DNA of 64,000 bases from Bin87 sp965203195 (lineage in GTDB: Bacteria > Chloroflexota > Dehalococcoidia > Lucifugimonadales > UBA3495), in contig OZ241860.1 of assembly GCA_965203195.1 (NCBI GenBank), positions 248,001-312,000 of the forward strand, given 5' to 3'. This document shows, piece by piece, positions 49,917 to 58,698 of this stretch (position 1 is the stretch's first letter; the number at the start of each line of letters is the position of its first letter). The position numbers and the translations under genes were made by a program. The notes under the pieces were generated by a model, which saw only the letters and a program-made list of their open reading frames with translations, was not told the origin of the DNA and did no database searches.

Positions 49917-50660
49917 ATGAGCGTTTTCGCAACCACCCGGCAACCAAAATCCGCGCGCTGTCCCCTCCCGGAATGGCCGCTGCCGCTCAACCAGCCCAAT
50001 GTCTGCGACGGGCTTGACCTGCTGGCCCGGCTGGAGCCGCAATCGGCGCCGCTATGCATCTTTGACCCGCAGTACCGGGGAATACTGGACAAAATGCAGT
50101 ACGGCAATGAAGGCGTCAGCCGGGGCCGCAGCCGCAGCAGCCTGCCCCAGATGTCCGAGGCTGCCATAGCCCGGTTCATTACCGGCATCGCCGCCGCCCT
50201 CGCCCCCTCCGGCCATCTGTTCCTCTGGGTGGACAAATACCACCTCTGCGCCGGCGTAGGCCACTTGCTCAATCCCGCCGGGCTGGAGACGGTTGACCTG
50301 GTCACCTGGGACAAGGGCAAGCTGGGCATGGGCTATCGCACCCGGCGGCGCAGCGAGTACCTGATCATCGCCCAAAAGCCGCCCAAGCGGGCCAAAGGCG
50401 TCTGGCAGCGCCACGACATACCCGATGTCTGGCCGGAAAAGACCGCCGGCAATCTGCATACCCACGCCAAGCCCGTGCGCCTGCAAGCGGCGTTGATCGA
50501 AGCGGTAACGGATCCCGGCGACGTGGTTCTGGATCCGGCCGCCGGCAGCTACTCTGCCCTGTCAGCGGCGCGCGCCGCCGGGCGCAACTTTCTGGGCTGC
50601 GATATTATAGAATGGCCCTGCGCCGGAACAGACCATAGCGGCGCCGGCTCGATGCTGTAA
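49917..50660 (+). CDS. orphan DNA adenine/cytosine-N4 methyltransferase
   Basis: 247 residues of the beta-type amino-methyltransferase order: catalytic motif IV DPQY at residues 50-53 comes first, and the SAM-binding motif I DPAAGSYS near 205 comes near the end. GHLFLWVDKYHLC and TWDKGKLGMGYRTRRRSEYLIIAQKPP are typical of the phage/DNA adenine methylase branch. It methylates DNA at an unknown site, probably on adenine N6. There is no restriction enzyme gene next to it, so it is likely solitary (regulatory or anti-restriction). ATG 49917 has GAAGGA upstream. Motif IV has Q in place of the common second P. Confidence 0.85.
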   Translation: MSVFATTRQPKSARCPLPEWPLPLNQPNVCDGLDLLARLEPQSAPLCIFDPQYRGILDKMQYGNEGVSRGRSRSSLPQMSEAAIARFITGIAAALAPSGHLFLWVDKYHLCAGVGHLLNPAGLETVDLVTWDKGKLGMGYRTRRRSEYLIIAQKPPKRAKGVWQRHDIPDVWPEKTAGNLHTHAKPVRLQAALIEAVTDPGDVVLDPAAGSYSALSAARAAGRNFLGCDIIEWPCAGTDHSGAGSML

Positions 50661-50726
50661 CGGCATCCCGCCGCAACGCCGCCCAGGACACCCGATGCGA
50701 CTGCCCTGTACGGGCGCGCCCCAAAC

Positions 50727-50755
50727 TTGACAGCCGGCGCGCGCCGCAATAAAAT
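50727..50755 (+). promoter_or_regulatory. promoter of rplU-rpmA
   Basis: TTGACA at 50727-50732 and TAAAAT at 50750-50755 with a 17-base spacer; GGGAG follows ahead of the rplU ATG. Confidence 0.8.
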
Positions 50756-50781
50756 GGTTCGCCGTTTGGGAGTTTGCCAAA

Positions 50782-51102
50782 ATGGACTATGCAATCATCA
50801 AAACGGGCGGCAAGCAGTACCGCGTCTCGCCGGGCGATGTGCTGGACGTAGAACTGCTGGACGCCTCCGCAGGAACCACCACTGCCCTGGACGACGTCCT
50901 CGCCGTTTCCCGCGACGGGCAGGTGCGCTTCGGCGCGCCCACCGTCCCCGGCGCGCAGGTCATCGCCGAAGTGCAGTCCCACTACAAGGACCGCAAGGTC
51001 ATCGTGTACAAGTACAAGGCCAAAACCCGCTACCGCCGCAAGCGCGGGCATCGCCAGCAGTACACCCGCATCCGCATCCAGGACATCCAGACCGGAGGGT
51101 AG
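50782..51102 (+). CDS. rplU: ribosomal protein L21
   Basis: 106 residues, full length. MDYAIIKTGGKQYRVSPGDVLDVE and YKAKTRYRRKRGHRQQYTRIRI are the conserved L21 opening and RNA-binding end. It is part of the 50S subunit. It begins the rplU-rpmA-rpmE run, with rpmA only four bases downstream. Confidence 0.97.
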   Translation: MDYAIIKTGGKQYRVSPGDVLDVELLDASAGTTTALDDVLAVSRDGQVRFGAPTVPGAQVIAEVQSHYKDRKVIVYKYKAKTRYRRKRGHRQQYTRIRIQDIQTGG

Positions 51103-51106
51103 CAAA

Positions 51107-51391
51107 ATGGCCCACAAAAAAGCCGGCGGCAGCACCAACAACGGCCGCGACAGCAACGCCAAACGACTCGGCGTCAAACGCTATGGCGGCCAGCGCGTCA
51201 CCGGCGGCTCCATCATCGTCCGCCAGCGCGGAACCCGCATCCGCCCCGGCGTCAACGTGGGTATGGGCCGCGATTACACCCTGTTCGCCAAAATCGACGG
51301 CCAGGTCACCTACGAATGGGCCGCCAAAGGCCGCCGCCGGGTCAGCGTCTATCCCCATACTCCCGCCAATGCCCTGGCCGCCGCCGCCTAG
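51107..51391 (+). CDS. rpmA: ribosomal protein L27
   Basis: 94 residues. MAHKKAGGSTNNGRDSNAKRLGVKRYGGQ is the invariant L27 N-terminus, whose tail reaches the peptidyl-transferase centre; no N-terminal pre-sequence is present. It follows rplU at four bases and shares its promoter. Confidence 0.97.
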   Translation: MAHKKAGGSTNNGRDSNAKRLGVKRYGGQRVTGGSIIVRQRGTRIRPGVNVGMGRDYTLFAKIDGQVTYEWAAKGRRRVSVYPHTPANALAAAA

Positions 51392-51453
51392 CCTGGCGCG
51401 CTCCGCCGGACAACCGGGGACGGGGCGGGACGGGAAAGGAAAGGGAATCATCA

Positions 51454-51657
51454 ATGAAAGCCGAAATCCATCCCCGCTACTTCAGCGCCACCGTAACCTG
51501 TTCCTGCGGGAATGTGTTCCAGACCGGCGCCACCAAGCCCGAACTGCGCGTGGAAATCTGCGGCAAATGCCACCCCTTCTACACCGGCTCCCAGCGCATC
51601 GTGGACACCCAGGGCCGCATTGAGCGCTTCAGCCGTCGCTTCAATCTGGACGGGTAA
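51454..51657 (+). CDS. rpmE: ribosomal protein L31, zinc-binding type
   Basis: 67 residues. Four zinc ligands are present: C16 and C18 (TCSCG), C36 and C39 (ICGKCHPFYTG), the C+ form. It sits at the surface of the 50S subunit bridging to 30S. The start at 51454 is preceded by GGAAAGG. It is immediately followed by a strong intrinsic terminator, ending the ribosomal operon. Confidence 0.96.
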   Translation: MKAEIHPRYFSATVTCSCGNVFQTGATKPELRVEICGKCHPFYTGSQRIVDTQGRIERFSRRFNLDG

Positions 51658-51687
51658 GATGCTCCGCCTCGTCCCCAAGTAGCCCCA

Positions 51688-51719
51688 CGGGAGCCGGCGC
51701 CGACGCCGGTTCCCGTTTT
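51688..51719 (+). terminator. intrinsic terminator after rpmE
   Basis: CGGGAGCCGGCG (51688-51699), loop CCGA and CGCCGGTTCCCG (51704-51715) form a 12-pair stem with one G-T wobble, followed by TTTT. Confidence 0.9.
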
Positions 51720-51779
51720 GCTATGCGCCGTTGCCCGATGCTATTGCCCCGATGCCGTTGCCGATGCCCCTGCCGATAG

Positions 51780-52226
51780 ATGACAATTCCGATGCCGCGC
51801 TATGTCCCCCGAACCGTCCGCGAATACGGGCGCATCTACCTGGCGCAACGCCTGGCCGAACACGGCTGGCAGTGTTTCATCGCCCGGCGCAGCCCCAACG
51901 AGGACGAGGCAATCGCCGGCATCCCCGAATCGCAACGGGAAGTCCGCCTCAAGTTCCATGCCCAGGAACGCTGCCAGGCGGTGCGGTTCTACGACCGCGC
52001 CAGCCTGGACTGGGCATGGGACTATCTGGTCATCAGCGCCGGCATCCTGGACGCCGCGCCGGTGACCTATATCCTGTCGCCCGATGAGGTACGCGCCCCC
52101 GGCCGGCTGGAGGAGGAGTACGACGGAGCGCTCTGGCTGCAACCGGCGGTTTTCACAGCGGACGATTTCAGGGAAGCATGGCACAAACTGACTCCGACCA
52201 CGACCACCGGCGCGACCCCGGCGTGA
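51780..52226 (+). CDS. unknown protein, possibly PD-(D/E)XK-like
   Basis: 148 residues, not recognised. It contains REYGRIYLAQRLAEHGWQCFIARRSP, EVRLKFHAQERCQAVRFYDRASLDWAWDYLVISAG and TYILSPDEVR ... ALWLQPAVFTADDFREAWHKL. The order (helix, strand with KF, then W-D-Y-L-V-I and a strand plus final W) is reminiscent of small restriction-nuclease-like proteins, but a clear catalytic ExK is missing. ATG 51780 or 51792 could be the start. Its 3' end overlaps the DUF1385 gene by about 49 bases, which suggests co-transcription. Confidence 0.5.
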   Translation: MTIPMPRYVPRTVREYGRIYLAQRLAEHGWQCFIARRSPNEDEAIAGIPESQREVRLKFHAQERCQAVRFYDRASLDWAWDYLVISAGILDAAPVTYILSPDEVRAPGRLEEEYDGALWLQPAVFTADDFREAWHKLTPTTTTGATPA

Positions 52227-53296
52227 CCGGCCGCCAGCCGCCAGCCGCCGCGTCCGTTCCCGCGCCTCTGCCCAACCGTCCTCTCTACGGCGGGCAGGCC
52301 GTGATCGAAGGCGTAATGATCCGCGGCGCGCGACATTACAGCCTGGCCGTGCGCCGCCCCGACGGCGCCATTTTCTGCGCCACCGAACCCGTCAGCAGCC
52401 GCTTCTCCGGCCGGGCCCGCCGCATCCCCTTCCTGCGCGGCGTGCTGATACTGGCCGAAACCCTCTGGCTGGGAATGAAATCGCTGCAACGCTCCGCCGT
52501 TATCGCCGCCGAGGAACCGGCGGCATCGTCCGCCAGCTCCACCGACGCCGCCAACTCCGGCGCCCCCGCCCATCCCGTTGCCGCCGGCGACGCTGGTGGC
52601 CCTGCCACCGCCGCCCGCGCCCCTCAAGCGGAAATCAGCAACTGGGCAATGGCCCTGACCATCGCCATCGCGCTGCTGTTCGGCATCGGCATCTTTCTCA
52701 TCCTGCCGCTGCTGGCGGTGCGCCTGATTGACCCGTTCCTGGCCTCGTCCGTCGTCAGCAACCTCATTGAGGGCGTCATCCGGCTGGCGATACTGGTGGG
52801 CTACGTCGCCGGCATCTCGGCAATGAAGGACATCCGCCGCGTCTATGCCTATCATGGCGCCGAACATATGGCGGTGCATACCTACGAAGCCGGCCAGCCC
52901 CTGACGCCGGACAATGTGCGCCGGCATCCCACGCCCCATCCCCGCTGCGGCACGGCGTTTCTGCTGACGGTGGCGGTAGTCTCGGTTCTCGTATTCGCCC
53001 TGCTCGGCCGCCCCGACCTGGAATGGCGCATCCTGTCGCGCATCGCCCTGATTCCGGTAGTGGCGGCGGTGAGTTACGAAATCATACGCTTTGCCGGCGC
53101 CCACCGCCGCGCCTGGTTCGGGCAGGCGCTGGCCGCGCCGGGACTGCTCCTGCAACGCATCACCACCCGCCGGCCGGACGACGGGCAGATTGAGGTCGCC
53201 ATCGCCGCAATGGCCGCCGCCCTGGCCGCCGACGGCAACGCGCCGCCGGGCGGCGCTGATGGTCTGGCCGGAACGGATGACGGTCAGACCGGATAA
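52178..53296 (+). CDS. DUF1385 membrane protein
   Basis: 372 residues. The DUF1385 opening LYGGQAVIEGVMIRGARHYSLAVRRPDG and the core AYHGAEHMAVHTYEAGQPLTPDNVRRHPTPHPRCGTAFLL, with several His, are clear. Three or four membrane helices follow. The function is unknown; the gene is regularly found next to rpmE/prfA in Firmicutes and Chloroflexota. Residues about 112-148 form an Ala/Ser/Pro-rich insertion. It overlaps the preceding gene, so the true start may be later; M at 52178 is the first. Confidence 0.88.
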   Translation: MAQTDSDHDHRRDPGVTGRQPPAAASVPAPLPNRPLYGGQAVIEGVMIRGARHYSLAVRRPDGAIFCATEPVSSRFSGRARRIPFLRGVLILAETLWLGMKSLQRSAVIAAEEPAASSASSTDAANSGAPAHPVAAGDAGGPATAARAPQAEISNWAMALTIAIALLFGIGIFLILPLLAVRLIDPFLASSVVSNLIEGVIRLAILVGYVAGISAMKDIRRVYAYHGAEHMAVHTYEAGQPLTPDNVRRHPTPHPRCGTAFLLTVAVVSVLVFALLGRPDLEWRILSRIALIPVVAAVSYEIIRFAGAHRRAWFGQALAAPGLLLQRITTRRPDDGQIEVAIAAMAAALAADGNAPPGGADGLAGTDDGQTG

Positions 53297-53402
53297 TGGG
53301 CAGCCCGGCTGACCGGCCCGGGGCTGTTGCGGTCGGAGCGCTATACTATGCCGCGCAGGCCCAATCCGCGCCAGTCATTGCCAGTCATTATCCGCCGCCG
53401 CT

Positions 53403-54614
53403 ATGCCCGCCGATTTGCTGAACCCCGCCGCCCCCGTCGGGAGCCAAACCGCCGCTGCCGCCGCCTCGGCCCGGGGCCGGCCGGCCTATCGCCGTATCGT
53501 CGTCAAGGCCGGCACCAACTACCTCGCCGGGGACAACTCCGCAGGCGGCCCCGACGCCGGCGTGCTGGCCGACCTGGCCCGGCAAGTTGCCCGCCTGCGT
53601 ACCCATTGCGATGTCCAGATGCTGCTGGTCACCTCCGGCGCCATCGCCGCCGGCCGCCAGGTCTTGGCCGAAACCGTCAACCTGCCCGATGTCCCCGACA
53701 TTCCCACCCGGCAGACCCTCGCCGCCCTGGGGCAAAGCCGCCTGATGCGCGCCTACGCCGACCTGTTCGCCGACCACGGCGTCAATGTGGCCCAGGTGCT
53801 GCTCACCGTCAACGATATGGCGCAACGCCAATCCTACCTGGACATCCGCAACACCCTGTCGTCCCTGCTGGACCTGGGCGTCATCCCCATCCTCAACGAA
53901 AACGATGTGGTCGCCTCCGATGAAATCGGCGAGGTTTTCGGCGACAACGACCGCCTTTCCGCCCTCATTGCCGCCCTCATTGACGCCGACCTGCTGATTA
54001 TCCTGTCCGATGTGGACGGCCTGTACACTGCCGACCCCAAAACCGACCCGTCCGCAACCCCCGTCCCCGTGGTTGATTTCGTTGACGACCGCATTTCGGC
54101 CATGGCCGGCCGGCATAGCAACGCCTGGGCCCGGGGGGGTATGCCCACCAAGCTGGACGCGGCCCGTCTGGTGACCACCTCCGGCATCGCAATGCTCATC
54201 TGCCGGGGCCGCAGCCCCGACGCCGTGCTGCGCGCCGCCGCCGGCGAACCCGTGGGCACTTACTTCAAGCCCGCCGCCAGCAAGCTGGAAGCCCGCAAGC
54301 GCTGGATGCTTTCCCGCGTGGGCGACAGCGACTGGGGGCAGGTCATCGTGGACGATGGCGCTGTGGCCGCCCTGCGGCGGCACGGCGTCAGCCTGCTGCC
54401 TGCCGGCGTCCGCCGCGTGGCGGGCGATTTCGCGCGCGGCGATGTCATCTACATCAGCGACGACGCCGGCAACCACATTGCCTGCGGCATCGCCAACTAC
54501 CCGGCCGGCGATGTGGCCCGCATCCGAGGCCGGCGCTCCGGCGACATCGTCGCCGCCCTCGGCTACCACTACGGGGACGAAGTGGTGCACCGGAACAATA
54601 TGGTTCTGCTCTAG
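53403..54614 (+). CDS. proB: glutamate 5-kinase
   Basis: 403 residues. The amino-acid-kinase domain (about 30-285) shows RRIVVKAGTNYL, LLVTSGAIAAG, LNENDVVASDEIG and DNDRLSALIAALIDADLLIILSDVDGLYTADP; a C-terminal PUA domain (about 305-395) follows. It phosphorylates glutamate in the first step of proline synthesis. proA is not in the window. The N-terminal 28 residues are Ala-rich and may be a later addition, so M at 53403 is not certain. Confidence 0.95.
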   Translation: MPADLLNPAAPVGSQTAAAAASARGRPAYRRIVVKAGTNYLAGDNSAGGPDAGVLADLARQVARLRTHCDVQMLLVTSGAIAAGRQVLAETVNLPDVPDIPTRQTLAALGQSRLMRAYADLFADHGVNVAQVLLTVNDMAQRQSYLDIRNTLSSLLDLGVIPILNENDVVASDEIGEVFGDNDRLSALIAALIDADLLIILSDVDGLYTADPKTDPSATPVPVVDFVDDRISAMAGRHSNAWARGGMPTKLDAARLVTTSGIAMLICRGRSPDAVLRAAAGEPVGTYFKPAASKLEARKRWMLSRVGDSDWGQVIVDDGAVAALRRHGVSLLPAGVRRVAGDFARGDVIYISDDAGNHIACGIANYPAGDVARIRGRRSGDIVAALGYHYGDEVVHRNNMVLL

Positions 54615-54835
54615 CCGACAGGAAGGTCCGGCGGGTTTGCGCGCCCCGGTCGCCGCGCGAAGCCCTCGGCAAACGCCGTAAAGCGTTCCAGCGTTACTTT
54701 GGTCAGCGTCATAGCAAGCCTCAAACCGGCGCCAGCGTGTCCGTATTGCCCCAGTATAGCGGAACCATCCCGCCCGCGGGGCGCCGGCAGATCGCCAATA
54801 CTCCCATCCCACGACTGCGCCGGCAACGCCGCCGG

Positions 54836-55561
54836 CTAGGCCAGCCGGAACCGCTTGAACGCCTCCGCATATTCCACCCCGATGACCCCGCCGTTCCGCC
54901 GCCACACATCCTTCAGATACCCTCCCACCACATCCGCGTCCCCGGTCACCTGGCTGCGATGGGCCTGCAACGCCGCAATCGCCGTCTCAAAATGGTCGCT
55001 GATGTCCACATACCGGTCGGGATGCGGATGCCCCATAATCCACACCTCCCGCACCTTGTGGGGCGGCAGGCCCTCATCCTCAAGCAGTTCCGGAAAAGTC
55101 AGCCGGTCCCGCGCCGCCGGAAACGCCGCCGCCAGGGCCGCCTCCCCCGCCGCCAAGTGATCCGGGTGGTCAATATACCCGTTATGCCCGAAGTTGCGGA
55201 CGGGGTTCATGCACACCAGTATGTCCGGCCGGCCCTGGCGTATGGCCCGCGCCACATCCTTCCGCAGCCCCAGCGTGGCCTCCAGATAGGCGTCCGGGTA
55301 GCCCAGGAATATGACCTCCGACAGGCCCAGAATGCGCCCGGCCTCCCTCTGCTCCCGTTCCCGGATTTTGACCAGCCTTTCGCCGGTCATCGCCGGGTCG
55401 TCGCTGCCCTTGCTCCCGTCGGTGCAGAGGACATACCGCACATCCCAGCCGCTGGCGCACCACCGCGCCACCGTCCCGCCGCAGCCCCATTCGGCGTCGT
55501 CCGCGTGAGCCGCTACTACCATCGCCCGGCCCAGGCCGTCCTCGTCAAAACCTGTGGTCAT
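54836..55561 (-). CDS. PIG-L (LmbE-like) deacetylase
   Basis: 241 residues. The zinc-binding AHADDAEWGCGG (H19, D21, D22; the usual P is A) and the second His in HPDH are seen. Such enzymes remove acetyl groups from N-acetylglucosamine-linked lipids or thiols (MshB, Bca); with inositol lipids in this genome a GlcNAc-inositol substrate is conceivable but not shown. ATG 55561 has GAGGAG upstream, just before an 11-base tandem repeat. It lies downstream of the MFS gene on the same strand. Confidence 0.88.
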   Translation of the reverse strand: MTTGFDEDGLGRAMVVAAHADDAEWGCGGTVARWCASGWDVRYVLCTDGSKGSDDPAMTGERLVKIREREQREAGRILGLSEVIFLGYPDAYLEATLGLRKDVARAIRQGRPDILVCMNPVRNFGHNGYIDHPDHLAAGEAALAAAFPAARDRLTFPELLEDEGLPPHKVREVWIMGHPHPDRYVDISDHFETAIAALQAHRSQVTGDADVVGGYLKDVWRRNGGVIGVEYAEAFKRFRLA

Positions 55562-55579
55562 ACCCAAATCGCTCCTCAA

Positions 55580-55612
55580 TCGCTCCCCGGTCGCTCCCCG
55601 GTCGCTCCCCGG
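55580..55612. repeat. 11-bp tandem repeat, three copies
   Basis: TCGCTCCCCGG occurs at 55580-55590, 55591-55601 and 55602-55612 without mismatch, in the gap between the MFS and PIG-L genes. On the minus strand the units contain GGGGAGCGA, partly resembling extra Shine-Dalgarno sequences upstream of the PIG-L start. Confidence 0.85.
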
Positions 55613-55626
55613 TGTAAAATCAGCGC

Positions 55627-56949
55627 TTACCCGGCGCCCCGCCGTCGCTGGCGCGGCGTGCGGAAATGCAGGATGAAGCCCAGCAATGCTCCCAGCAGGG
55701 CTACCACGGCGCCCATGGCAAAGGCCCATTTCAGCGTCTGCGTAGCGTCGGCAATGGGGCCGGCTATGGCCGGCGACACCGTAGTGCCGATGCTGGCGCC
55801 CATCCCGATCAGCCCGAAGGCCGCCGGCACCATCGCCGCCGGCACATAATCGCCAGCCGCCGCCGCGCACAGGGCAATGGCCGCCCGCAGGGTAATGCCG
55901 GTCAGCAGCGACGCCACCACGAATGCCGCCAGGTCGGGCCAGAGCCAGAACAGCGCGTTGCTGGCCGCCTGGATCAGAAAAACGCCGGCATAGACCGTGC
56001 CACGCCCCATCCGGTCGGACAGCGTCCCCGGAACAATGGTGCTGGCAATGCCCAGAATGCCTACGGTGGTAAAGAGCGCCCCCACCGTGCCCACCGCCAC
56101 ATTGTGCTCCAGACCCAGATAGGCCCCGTACGCGGAGGTAAAGATGCCCTGCACAAACCCCGAACAGATCGCCATCGTGGTGACCAGCCACACATAGGGG
56201 TTGGTGTACACTTCCGCCGGCCAGGAGCCGGCGCCGCCGGCGGGCCGGGCCGGCCCCCGGCGTCCGGCGGCCGGACGGCGGCCCGGCGCCGTAGGCGGCG
56301 CGGCGCGCAGGAAACCCCAGCTGAGCAGCCCTCCGGCCAGGCTGAACAGGCTCAACAGATACCAGAGATAACGCCAGGCGTCCGCCCCGAAATACCGGTC
56401 CAGCGGCGGCGTCAGGATGCCGGTCATAATGATGGCGAAACTGCCGCCGGCCGTAGCGATGCCCGTTGCCGTCCCTCGGTCGGATGCCCCGAACCAGGGC
56501 AGCAGCAGCCCCATCATCGGCACCAGCGCCGACGCCGAAGCCCCGCCGATGACAATCATCGCCGCCAGGGCCGTCCAGTAGTTGGGCGACCACCCCAGCA
56601 GCGCCATGGCCGCCGCCGAAACCAGCAGGCTGCCTATCGTCATCCAGCGACCGCCGTAGCGGGACGCCAGCGCGCCCGCCGCTGCCGCCGTCACCATCCG
56701 CGCCAGAAACAGGCTGGCTACCAGGACAAAAGTCTCGGTGTAGGACAGCGCGAAACTGGCCTTCATCCCCGGCACCGTCAGTGCCTGCACATACTGGGAA
56801 AATCCGACGACCAGATTGACGGCTACCCCCACCGCCAGGGTAACGGCAGCGTAGGTGCGAATCCAGGCCGGTTTAAGGACGGCGGGAATGATAGCCATAC
56901 AGCGGCAAAAGGGAATCCGGGACGATACCTTCGGGGCGGCGGTCATCAT
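55627..56949 (-). CDS. MFS transporter
   Basis: 440 residues with about 12 membrane helices and a Pro/Arg/Gly-rich central loop (about residues 222-242, GRRPAAGRRGPARPAGGAG). The A-like motif region reads ASRYGGRWMTIGS, and SDRMGRGTVYAG is the second-half copy. It belongs to the MFS branch of monocarboxylate/oxalate-formate-type carriers; the substrate is unknown. Starts at 56949, or at 56898 (MAIIPAVLKPAW), are possible and neither has a clear ribosome binding site. It precedes the PIG-L gene. Confidence 0.87.
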   Translation of the reverse strand: MMTAAPKVSSRIPFCRCMAIIPAVLKPAWIRTYAAVTLAVGVAVNLVVGFSQYVQALTVPGMKASFALSYTETFVLVASLFLARMVTAAAAGALASRYGGRWMTIGSLLVSAAAMALLGWSPNYWTALAAMIVIGGASASALVPMMGLLLPWFGASDRGTATGIATAGGSFAIIMTGILTPPLDRYFGADAWRYLWYLLSLFSLAGGLLSWGFLRAAPPTAPGRRPAAGRRGPARPAGGAGSWPAEVYTNPYVWLVTTMAICSGFVQGIFTSAYGAYLGLEHNVAVGTVGALFTTVGILGIASTIVPGTLSDRMGRGTVYAGVFLIQAASNALFWLWPDLAAFVVASLLTGITLRAAIALCAAAAGDYVPAAMVPAAFGLIGMGASIGTTVSPAIAGPIADATQTLKWAFAMGAVVALLGALLGFILHFRTPRQRRRGAG

Positions 56950-57066
56950 ACCATACCCGGCGCCCCGGCCGGCTTGCCCGCGCCAACCGGATTTACCTGC
57001 TAAAATAGCCCCATCACCATCACAATTACCATCGCCGCCACGCTGGAAATGCCAGGCTGAAAAACG

Positions 57067-57351
57067 ATGACCACCGCAGTACTCCCGGAACGGACGGCCC
57101 CGGCACCGTCCGTAGCCCCGGCTGACTATGACGACCGCATTGCCGACGGATACGGCGCCGCCACCGCCGAGCCGGAAGTGGGCTGCTTTTTGCTGCCCCT
57201 GTCCGAATTCGGCATGGCGCCGGACCGCCCCGACCTGGACCAGTGGCTGGAAGCTTTTAGCGCCCGCAACGCCGAGTGCGGTCTCTTTGAGATTACCGCC
57301 GCAGGAGAACTGAAAATTATGCCCCCTACAGGCATCCCCGGATACTGGTAA
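57067..57351 (+). pseudogene. truncated Uma2-family gene (copy 5)
   Basis: 94 codons. The end reads LDQWLEAFSARNAECGLFEITAAGELKIMPPTGIPGYW and then a stop. This is the beginning of a Uma2 domain; the rest, with the catalytic residues, is missing. Ten bases further on a decayed insertion element begins (57361), so insertion or an IS-linked deletion probably cut the gene. No Uma2 continuation is found on the far side of the element. Confidence 0.75.
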
Positions 57352-57360
57352 GTGAGCGAA

Positions 57361-57900
57361 GGTAGCGTTTCTTTTTAGGTGGTTTAGTTATAAGATGGAG
57401 GTACAATTTCCACCCCACCTCCCACTGGAGATGCGTCGCTATGGAACTCCTACACCACCTGGAAACCCGACTGGAACGCCAAATCCCCGCCCAACTGCAA
57501 GCCGCCCTCCAACAAACCCTGGACGACTACCAGCCCCTCTGAGACCATTGCCGCCTGGCCATACATCGCCATCACCGCTACGCCCGCGCCATTGCCGCCA
57601 GCTACGGCGAAGTCCGCCGGCAAATCCCCATGTTCCGCTGCGGGCAGTGTCGCCGTATGGCCGGCACTATGACGCTACCGGGCGATGAAATGCGCCACCA
57701 GCGGTTTTCCAAAAAAACCGTGACATCGCCATCAGTCTAGCCGTGCGGCGAGGCATCGGACAACGTCGCGTTTGGAGCGGCGCAATCGGGAGTTGCGGCG
57801 GGAGCAGTTGGGGACGGTATGGGTGGACAGAGCACAACCTACTGGCGCTGCTGCCAGAGCAGTGCTTGATCAACGAAGCTACCCAAAACGAAACGCTACC
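57361..57900. mobile_element. decayed insertion sequence with terminal inverted repeats
   Basis: A 540-base element bounded by 22-base imperfect inverted repeats: GGTAGCGTTTCTTTTTAGGT at the left (from 57361) and, on the opposite strand, GGTAGCGTTTCGTTTTGGGT at the right end (ending 57900). Inside, a broken frame reads MELLHHLETRLERQ... then, after a TGA, SYGEVRRQIPMFRCGQCRRMAGTM, with a C-x-x-C typical of a transposase N-terminal zinc region, and further pieces in other frames. No target duplication is seen. The element is non-autonomous. Confidence 0.75.
57441..57739 (+). pseudogene. transposase remnant inside the IS
   Basis: The frame opens at ATG 57441 (MELLHHLETRLERQIPAQLQ), stops at an in-frame TGA near 57539, continues through SYGEVRRQIPMFRCGQCRR and stops again near 57739. 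Further fragments lie in other frames. The YGEVRRxxPxFRCxxC pattern resembles the N-terminus of ISKra4- or ISL3-type transposases; the family is tentative. Confidence 0.5.
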
Positions 57901-57972
57901 CAAAATTGGCGGCGCCTCGTTTCCATATCATTTTGAGGATGAAGCGAAACGCCGCCGGATCCGGCCACACGG

Positions 57973-58368
57973 CTACAAAGCCGCGGCGCCGGCCGCCGCG
58001 CACTGTTCGTCCTCCTCGCTGGTGCCGCCGCCCACGCCGCAGGCGCCCACTACGGCGCCATTCTGGACTACCGGCACCGCGCCCTGTCCCAGTATCATTT
58101 CGGAACCGGAGCGCTGCCGGATGCCGGCCGGGGTGGGCGCATCGGCGCGGGCCTGCATCTCGCCGCTGGGGCGACCGAAAGCGGAGGAGGCCACAGCCTT
58201 GCCCTGGCATCCGTAGGCGGAGGCCCAGATGGCGCCGTCCATACGCTGGAGGCCGATGAGACGCCCGCCGGCGTCCACTACCGCCACGCTGATTTTGATG
58301 TCCAGTTCCTCGGCTTTGGCGATGGCCGCCGCCATAATCCGGTTGCTGTCCGCCAGTGTCAACGCCAT
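57973..58368 (-). CDS. GlcG/HbpS (DUF336) heme-binding-type protein
   Basis: 131 residues. MALTLADSNRIMAAAIAKAEELDIKISVAVVDAGGRLIGLQRMDGA is the family opening, and GAVPVVQNGAVVGACGVGGGTSEEDEQCA is its conserved end. Members bind heme or cobalamin or are linked to glycolate metabolism; the role here is unknown. A strong AGGAGG precedes ATG 58368. It is intact although it is only 72 bases from the decayed IS. Confidence 0.9.
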   Translation of the reverse strand: MALTLADSNRIMAAAIAKAEELDIKISVAVVDAGGRLIGLQRMDGAIWASAYGCQGKAVASSAFGRPSGEMQARADAPTPAGIRQRSGSEMILGQGAVPVVQNGAVVGACGVGGGTSEEDEQCAAAGAAAL

Positions 58369-58698
58369 TTTCGATTGCCTCCTGATTGTTTTCCGCTTGT
58401 CTGCTGGGGGCGACCGCCGGGGCCGGCGCCGCGCCGCTACATAATATGCCCCGCCGGGGCCGGGCGCAAGGCGGGCGGCGGCCTGCATTTTCGGCGCGCC
58501 CGGGTTGCGGCGCCGGCGGCAGCCTGACCGCGTCAAGCCCGGCATCCTTAAGTTGACATCGCGCCCCGCCGGGTTATGATGATGGCGCGGCCAGCGTCTG
58601 TTGCGCCACCGATACTACACCGAACACTACAACACCGACAGCGCACCGGCGCATCCCGGGGCGGCGGCGCGCCGCGCCGTTGGAGCAGAGCATAACCC
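58369..58698. other. divergent intergenic region
   Basis: 330 bases between the GlcG-type gene and the permease gene. The only clear signal is the rightward promoter at 58553-58580; the remainder is GC-rich sequence without a supported gene. Confidence 0.6.
58553..58580 (+). promoter_or_regulatory. promoter of the permease gene
   Basis: TTGACA at 58553-58558 and TATGAT at 58575-58580 with a 16-base spacer. Confidence 0.7.

Noticed and set aside
53327..53923. 198-codon Arg/Pro-rich plus-strand ORF over proB
   Set aside because: It is out of frame with proB and has low-complexity composition.
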